A stretch of DNA of 34,092 nt from positions 1 to 34,092 of the forward strand of contig JAJFFR010000053.1 in NCBI GenBank assembly GCA_021776555.1. Reading direction: 5' to 3'. Position numbers and translations under genes: made by a program. Below the pieces are notes generated by a model. The model was not told the origin of the DNA. It searched no databases and worked only from the letters and a program-made list of their open reading frames with translations. Source of the DNA: Robiginitomaculum sp. (GTDB lineage: Bacteria > Pseudomonadota > Alphaproteobacteria > Caulobacterales > Maricaulaceae). Each line of letters starts with the position of its first letter. Position 1 is the first letter of the stretch. Positions 29,664 through 34,092 of this stretch are shown here, piece by piece.

Positions 29664-31037
29664 TTATTGCCCGGCGACGGCCAACTCCGGCACCAACAAG
29701 GTCGGGGTTTCCGTTGCATCTTCTAGTTTGAGGTCAGAGGCCGGGATCAGGCTTTTGAAAATATCCAACATATTGCCAGCCGCGGTCATTTCGGAAAATG
29801 GTTCGGTGCGGGTTCCGCCCTCAAAGCGATATCCAGCAATGCCGACCGACCAATCGCCGGTGCCGCCATTAAAACTAGCGCCAAACGCATCGGTCACCAC
29901 CAATCCATTGCCCATCTCGGCCATCAATTGTTCCGGGGTTTTGTTGCCCGCTGCCAGATAGACATTGGACAATCGGGTGCCGGGCGGCGAACCCACTCCT
30001 ACAGCGCCGTGGCCGGTTGGCGTCTGATCTAATTGCCGGGCTGACGCCAGATTATGAATCCAGCTGGTCAGTTTGCCATTTTCAATCAAATGCCGGGATT
30101 GCCGGGCCAGCCCTTCACTATCAATATATCCGGAACTACTGCCACGCAGCCGAAACGGGTCTTCGATGATCTGAATGTTTTGATCGAAAACCAATTGATC
30201 CATTTGGTCCTTCAAAAAGGATACGCCACGAGCCACTGATGAGCCGGTAATTGAACCCAAAAACATGCCAAGTAGAGATTTGGCAGTGCGTGGTTCAAAC
30301 AAAACCGCCATGGTGCCGCCAGCGCCTTTGGCCGCGCCCAGACGGTTGATGGTCCGGGTACCGGCTTCCTCACCAAGTTCATCTGGCGCGCGGAGGTCTT
30401 CGAGCCAACGGGCGCTGGTTTGCGCCCAATCGCGCTCCATCGAGCCATCGCGCTCGGCCAAGGCCATGACGCTGGTGCCATGAAACGAGTTTACCCGGCT
30501 GCGGTGCAGACCATTGCTGGTCCGGTGTGCGACCGCACCAACCGTCCAACTGGCGCTGGCCGTTGCTGGTAAATTGATGCCTGAAACGTCCAAGGCGGCG
30601 GCCTCGGTTGCCAAAGCCCTTTTGGTCAGACCATCCAGATCAATCTCGGCAGGATCAAACAATTGTAGTTGTTCGTCGGCTTGCGCTTTGGCCAATTGAT
30701 CCGGATCAGCCAAGCCGCAATAAGGATCTTCGGGTGCTTGCGCTGCCATGGCGCAGGCCCGTTCGGCCATTTTTTGCAAACCGTTTTTGGAAAGATCGGA
30801 CGATGACACGCATGACTGCTGTTGGCCGATCAGCACTCGAAGCCCTAAATCCAGGGTTTCAGAGCTTTCCACATCTTCGATCACCCCCTCGCGCACACTG
30901 ACCGAGAGGTTGCGTGATTCGACCAATATGGCTTCGGCTTGTCCTGCGCCAGCCTGTTTGGCTAGCAACAACATGTCCTTGACAATGGGGTCAAGACGAG
31001 TGGGTTCAGGTGCGCTGGGCGCTTTGATTTTGCTCAT
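29664..31037 (-). CDS. pmbA: TldE/PmbA-family metallopeptidase subunit
   Basis: 457-residue PmbA (TldE) family protein. TldD and TldE form a heterodimeric peptidase that unfolds and cleaves peptides such as microcin B17 precursor and CcdA. Family sequence includes VSVREGVIEDVESSETLDLGLRVLIGQQQSCVSSSDLS, then GTVMALAERDG-like SFHGTSVMALAERDG, and NVYLAAGNKTPEQLMAEMGNGLVVTDAFGASFNGGTGDWSVGIAGY. No HExxxH zinc motif is present, as expected for the TldE partner and not TldD. The ATG at 31037 starts MSKIKAPS; the longer frame to 31073 is unlikely. It heads the pmbA-cysQ-DUF4170-msbA run. TldD is not in the window. Confidence 0.93.
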   Translation of the reverse strand: MSKIKAPSAPEPTRLDPIVKDMLLLAKQAGAGQAEAILVESRNLSVSVREGVIEDVESSETLDLGLRVLIGQQQSCVSSSDLSKNGLQKMAERACAMAAQAPEDPYCGLADPDQLAKAQADEQLQLFDPAEIDLDGLTKRALATEAAALDVSGINLPATASASWTVGAVAHRTSNGLHRSRVNSFHGTSVMALAERDGSMERDWAQTSARWLEDLRAPDELGEEAGTRTINRLGAAKGAGGTMAVLFEPRTAKSLLGMFLGSITGSSVARGVSFLKDQMDQLVFDQNIQIIEDPFRLRGSSSGYIDSEGLARQSRHLIENGKLTSWIHNLASARQLDQTPTGHGAVGVGSPPGTRLSNVYLAAGNKTPEQLMAEMGNGLVVTDAFGASFNGGTGDWSVGIAGYRFEGGTRTEPFSEMTAAGNMLDIFKSLIPASDLKLEDATETPTLLVPELAVAGQ

Positions 31038-31079
31038 GACCTTGGCCTTACAAAACCAAGGCGGCAACAGCAATCAAAA

Positions 31080-31493
31080 TCAGCCCATCAGCACATAAAA
31101 AAGTAGGGTCAATGCCAATGCCAAGGTGGATAACCATGTAAACAAGGTGCCAAAAAAGCGGCCCTTAGGTGCGCCGGACTTCTCGGCCTTATTGTTGAAA
31201 TTAAAGGCGTGTCCACACCGGGCCAAGGTAAACACCGCACCAAATCCGTGGATCAGGACCACTGGAGCCGAAGTGGCGGCCAAGGCAAACAGGCCCAGAA
31301 AAAACATCGGGGCATATTCAATCAAATTCGCATGAATGCGGATGCGGCGTTGCATGCCCAAATCCTCACCATCGCCTAAACTAATGCTATCTTTGGCCCG
31401 CACTTGCACGACCCGATAGGCCAATGCTATCACCAAAATCATCTGAATGGCCAGATATAGGCTCGCCGCTTGAATTCCACTCATTTCTAACAT
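31080..31493 (-). CDS. MAPEG-family membrane protein
   Basis: 137-residue protein with four predicted helices. RRIRIHANLIEYAPMFFLGLFALAATSAP carries the MAPEG signature Arg-x-x-x-Asn-x-x-Glu (glutathione/eicosanoid membrane enzyme family), and RCGHAFNFN follows. Bacterial MAPEG proteins often have glutathione transferase-like activity but the substrate here is unknown. GGAG lies 8 nt before the ATG at 31493. It precedes pmbA in the same direction with a 42 bp gap. Confidence 0.9.
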   Translation of the reverse strand: MLEMSGIQAASLYLAIQMILVIALAYRVVQVRAKDSISLGDGEDLGMQRRIRIHANLIEYAPMFFLGLFALAATSAPVVLIHGFGAVFTLARCGHAFNFNNKAEKSGAPKGRFFGTLFTWLSTLALALTLLFYVLMG

Positions 31494-31558
31494 TTATGTT
31501 TCTCCCCAAATGTTCATCACTGAACCATGGAGGAATTCTTTCGGCAAGCAAATACCGT

Positions 31559-32209
31559 TCACGCAGATTTGTTTTGAGCCAGAAATTGGGCCAGATCAGC
31601 CGGGGGTAGCGCGCCAGAAATTCCGGTTTTTCGATTAACGATAAAGGTTGGGACACCGGAAATACCCATTTCCTGAAACACCTTTACCTCGGCTTCGATT
31701 TTGGCCTTGTCCTGCTGTTTTTCCAACAGCTCGACCACCAATGCGCCGTCCATGCCCAAACTGGTGCCAATTTCAGCCAACACTTGATGGTCGCCAATGT
31801 CTTTTCCGTCGGTAAAAAACGCGTGGAACAAGGCTTCTTTGGCGACAAGGCCGCGTTCTTGTCCCTGCGCCCACAGCAAAAAGCGATGGGCTTTGCCGGT
31901 ATGGGGGCGACGTTTAATCTTGCCAAATTGAAAATCAATGCCGACGGCTCGCCCGGCTTGTTCCAAGGCGTTTAGACCTGCTTTGCGTTGATCTTTGTTG
32001 GGGAATTTTTTATCCATATAGGCGTGATATTCAACGCCGTCTTCGGGTAGGTTAGCATCCAGAAAAAACGGGCGAAACGTCAGCGAAAACATTTGGTCTT
32101 GATTGGTTTGCATAGCCAGCATCAAATGGCGTAAACCCACCCAGCACCACGGACAAACCAGATCGGAAACCATATCAATTTCGGTGATGTTGGGTTCCTG
32201 ATTTGTCAT
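31559..32209 (-). CDS. DsbA-family (FrnE-like) thioredoxin-fold oxidoreductase
   Basis: 216 residues with the active site CPWC (Cys19, Cys22) in IDMVSDLVCPWCWVG and the cis-Pro segment GISGVPTFIVNRKTGISGA near the C-terminus. The helical insert (KKFPNKDQRKAGLNALEQAGRAVGIDF) and HTGKAHRFLLWAQGQ are typical of the FrnE/2-hydroxychromene-isomerase-like DsbA branch. No signal peptide is seen, so it probably works in the cytoplasm; the D. radiodurans FrnE protein is linked to oxidative stress tolerance. The ATG at 32209 lies 4 bp after the ketoacyl synthase stop, so they share a transcript. Confidence 0.92.
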   Translation of the reverse strand: MTNQEPNITEIDMVSDLVCPWCWVGLRHLMLAMQTNQDQMFSLTFRPFFLDANLPEDGVEYHAYMDKKFPNKDQRKAGLNALEQAGRAVGIDFQFGKIKRRPHTGKAHRFLLWAQGQERGLVAKEALFHAFFTDGKDIGDHQVLAEIGTSLGMDGALVVELLEKQQDKAKIEAEVKVFQEMGISGVPTFIVNRKTGISGALPPADLAQFLAQNKSA

Positions 32210-32213
32210 GGCT

Positions 32214-33332
32214 CTAGCGTTTCTCAATCACGATGGTGCCAGCCGAATATCCGGCCCCGAATGAGCAGATCAGACCTTTGTCACCTTTGACGAAATCCGA
32301 CTTGGTTTTGTGAAAGGCGATGATCGAACCAGCCGATGAGGTATTGGCATATTCGTCCAGAATGACCGGCGCCATATCATCGCTGGCGCCTTCGCCCATC
32401 ACCTTTTTGGTGATGAAATTGTTCATGCTCAAATTGGCTTGGTGTAACCACATGCGTTTTAGCGATTTCGGGTCGATTTTCAGGTCTTGCAATTGTTCAT
32501 TGATCATTTCAGCGACCAGAGGCACAACTTCGCGGAATACTTTGCGGCCTTCTTGCACGAACAATTTGTCATCTGCGCCAATGCCATCCGGTGCAGCGCG
32601 GTTCAAAAATCCGAAATTATTGCGGATATTGTTCGAGAACTTGGTTTTCAAGACCGAACCACAAATGTTGTACGCGCCATCCGGGGCCATTTCCTCGGCT
32701 TCGACCAGCACGGCAGTGGCGACATCACCGAAAATGAAATGGCTGTCGCGATCACGGAAGTTTAGATGGCCCGAGCAAATTTCTGGGCTGCAAACCAATA
32801 CCGATTTGGCTTGTCCACTTTCGATCATGCCTTGGGCGGTGGCGATCCCGAACGTAGCCGAAGAACAAGCGACATTCATGTCAAAACCAAATCCTTCAAT
32901 GCCAAGCGCGTCTTGCACTTCGATCGAGATGGCCGGATAGGCCCGTTGTAAATTGGAACAGGCGACCAATACCGTATCCACATCTTTTGCATCGCGTCCG
33001 GCGGTGGCCATGGCGTCTTTGGCAGCGGCCACGGCGATTTCGGCCAACAAGGACAGCTCAGTGTCTGGGCGTTCGGCAATGCGCGGTGCCATTACTTCCG
33101 GGTCCAATATCGGTGCTTTGGAAATGACAAAGCGCGATTTGATGCCGGATGCCTTTTCGATAAAGGCAGACGAAGACAATGGTTTGGCCTCCACCTCGCC
33201 GGTTTCGATGGCGCTTTGGTTGTCTTGGTTCCAAGCTTCCGCCCACTGATTATAGCTGGCGACCAATTCGTCGTTAGAAATACTATCTGTTGGAGTCCAC
33301 AGCCCGGTTGCGGAAATGACGGCTTTACTCAT
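32214..33332 (-). CDS. Long-type beta-ketoacyl-ACP synthase III (FabH2-like)
   Basis: 372-residue thiolase-fold condensing enzyme. The triad is Cys156 (NVACSSATFG), His297 (MWLHQANLSM) and Asn330 (EYANTSSAGS). It is longer than standard FabH (about 320) because of N-terminal and central inserts, for example QWAEAWNQDNQSAIETGEVEAK and SAFIEKASGIKSRFV. This form resembles the P. aeruginosa PA3286 type, reported to condense medium-chain acyl-CoA such as octanoyl-CoA with malonyl-ACP; substrate here is inferred. The ATG at 33332 begins MSKAVISATGLW, the usual family start; the open frame to 33383 is not supported. It is the first gene of the pair with the FrnE-like protein. Confidence 0.92.
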   Translation of the reverse strand: MSKAVISATGLWTPTDSISNDELVASYNQWAEAWNQDNQSAIETGEVEAKPLSSSAFIEKASGIKSRFVISKAPILDPEVMAPRIAERPDTELSLLAEIAVAAAKDAMATAGRDAKDVDTVLVACSNLQRAYPAISIEVQDALGIEGFGFDMNVACSSATFGIATAQGMIESGQAKSVLVCSPEICSGHLNFRDRDSHFIFGDVATAVLVEAEEMAPDGAYNICGSVLKTKFSNNIRNNFGFLNRAAPDGIGADDKLFVQEGRKVFREVVPLVAEMINEQLQDLKIDPKSLKRMWLHQANLSMNNFITKKVMGEGASDDMAPVILDEYANTSSAGSIIAFHKTKSDFVKGDKGLICSFGAGYSAGTIVIEKR

Positions 33333-33443
33333 GCCTGATCCAGTTTCTTGTTTTGCTGTTGGTTGAAACACAGCCCCGATCAATGTCTTAACCCGACTGG
33401 CTGGGCCATGTCAGGCAAGATTTGTTTCAAATTGCATCACGTT

Positions 33444-34034
33444 TCAGCGATTGGTGACCTCGCCCAACGCCCGCACAGGGCCATAGCAATGACAATCGGT
33501 GGCGTGATCGTTGATCATGCCGACTGCTTGCATGAATGCGTAAACAATTACCGGCCCGCAAAACTTGAAACCGCGTGATTTCAAGTCTTTGGTGATGGTT
33601 TCAGATAAGTCGGTTTTCACTGGGGCTTGTTTGAAGTCCGACCATTCGTTTTGTAAGGGCCGACCATCCATAAAGTCCCACATATAGGCTGAAAAATCTT
33701 CGCCCTTGTCGCGCATATCCAAAAATAACTTGGCACCATCAATGGTTGCTTGGCATTTGGCGCGGGACCGGATGATGCCGGTATCGCTTAGCAATCGCTC
33801 CATATCGCGTTCGTCAAACCGTGCGACTTTTTCCGGATCAAAATCGGCAAAGGCGGCGCGAATGGTCTCGCGTTTGCGTAAAATGGTGATCCAAGCCAAT
33901 CCGGCCTGCATACCGTCCAGCACTAGCTTCTCCCACAGCGCCCGGCTGTCCCACTCGGGCACCCCCCATTCTTCATCATGATAGGCACAATAAAGCGGAT
34001 CATTGGCTGGAACCCAGCCGCATCTATTGGTCAT
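33444..34034 (-). CDS. tag: DNA-3-methyladenine glycosylase I
   Basis: 196-residue HhH-fold repair enzyme that removes 3-methyladenine from alkylated DNA. RCGWVPANDPLYCAYHDEEWGVP is the diagnostic start. Zinc ligands fit Cys5, His19, His177 and Cys181 (HATDC), matching E. coli Cys4, His17, His175 and Cys179. E. coli Glu38, which recognises the base, is Asp41 here (LVLDGMQAGLAW). Other relatives appear to have this Asp too, so it is probably a subgroup feature. The ATG overlaps the stop of the upstream gene (ATGA), so it is the distal gene of an operon that extends past the window edge. Confidence 0.95.
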   Translation of the reverse strand: MTNRCGWVPANDPLYCAYHDEEWGVPEWDSRALWEKLVLDGMQAGLAWITILRKRETIRAAFADFDPEKVARFDERDMERLLSDTGIIRSRAKCQATIDGAKLFLDMRDKGEDFSAYMWDFMDGRPLQNEWSDFKQAPVKTDLSETITKDLKSRGFKFCGPVIVYAFMQAVGMINDHATDCHCYGPVRALGEVTNR

Positions 34035-34092
34035 TTTGTGTCCTCTTTGGGCGGGTGTAAAATCATTTCCCAGCCATCGGCGTTGGGTTCCA
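34031..34092 (-). CDS. 3' end of an upstream gene (partial, not identified)
   Basis: About 19 C-terminal codons reading EPNADGWEMILHPPKEDTK before a TGA that overlaps the tag ATG (ATGA). The overlap and the protein-like composition suggest a real gene translated together with tag. Too little is present to name the family. Confidence 0.55.
   Translation of the reverse strand, partial: EPNADGWEMILHPPKEDTK

Noticed and set aside
1-34092. Search for tRNA, rRNA, CRISPR, insertion sequence, prophage or toxin-antitoxin genes
   Set aside because: No cloverleaf-like sequence, regular spacer-repeat array, transposase, integrase or phage structural gene was recognised by eye; a covariance-model search could still reveal small RNAs.

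Overview
The window is ordinary chromosomal DNA of an alphaproteobacterium with roughly 50% GC. The supporting signs are the two-subunit glycyl-tRNA synthetase, the small families DUF2093 and DUF4170, an ETF-QO / TPR lipoprotein / ispE neighbourhood, the pmbA-cysQ-DUF4170-waaA-lpxK block, a possible CtrA-type site and several palindromic repeat families of kinds common in alphaproteobacterial genomes. A member of the Caulobacterales/Maricaulales (Hyphomonadaceae-like) group is plausible, but that placement is inference. No tRNA, rRNA, CRISPR array, insertion sequence or prophage was seen.

Region 1 (1-4975): a leftward operon of a TrmN6-like methyltransferase, glyQ, a cupin and glyS (cut by the window edge). 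Its last three genes are joined by TGATG stop/start overlaps. The long-chain polyprenyl diphosphate synthase gene is divergent from it. glyS carries an in-frame insertion of about 105 bp made of a palindromic repeat. Region 2 (5071-11740): a leftward run of ETF-QO, a membrane protein split by a single in-frame TAG, a TPR lipoprotein, ispE and a WecA/MraY-type phosphosugar transferase. Region 3 (11849-14955): an HxlR regulator divergent from a GFA/TfoX-like gene pair with a candidate operator-promoter between them, then a low-GC, frameshifted gene for a Phe-ladder repeat protein with a membrane C-terminus.

Region 4 (15076-22049): folB with a pteridine-reductase-like SDR, a Na+/Ca2+ exchanger, a soluble hybrid histidine kinase, an unlisted 26-30 residue membrane peptide gene, the K+-binding BON-LysM protein Kbp, RNA ligase-like phosphodiesterase ThpR, a Bax inhibitor-1 family protein, DUF2093 and a secreted M23 peptidase. 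Region 5 (22062-31493): the lipid A/Kdo block lpxL-lpxK-waaA-DUF374, a divergent tyrosine phosphatase, repeats, then msbA-DUF4170-cysQ-pmbA and a MAPEG protein. Together these make and flip lipid A, with pmbA/cysQ/DUF4170 as their usual alphaproteobacterial companions. Region 6 (31559-34092): a FrnE-type DsbA protein, a FabH2-type ketoacyl synthase, 3-methyladenine glycosylase Tag and the tail of one more gene.

Most of the window is conserved housekeeping content. The observations most worth checking are the palindromic element inside glyS, the amber-split membrane protein, the tiny membrane ORF, the frameshifted Phe-ladder gene and the candidate regulatory palindromes.
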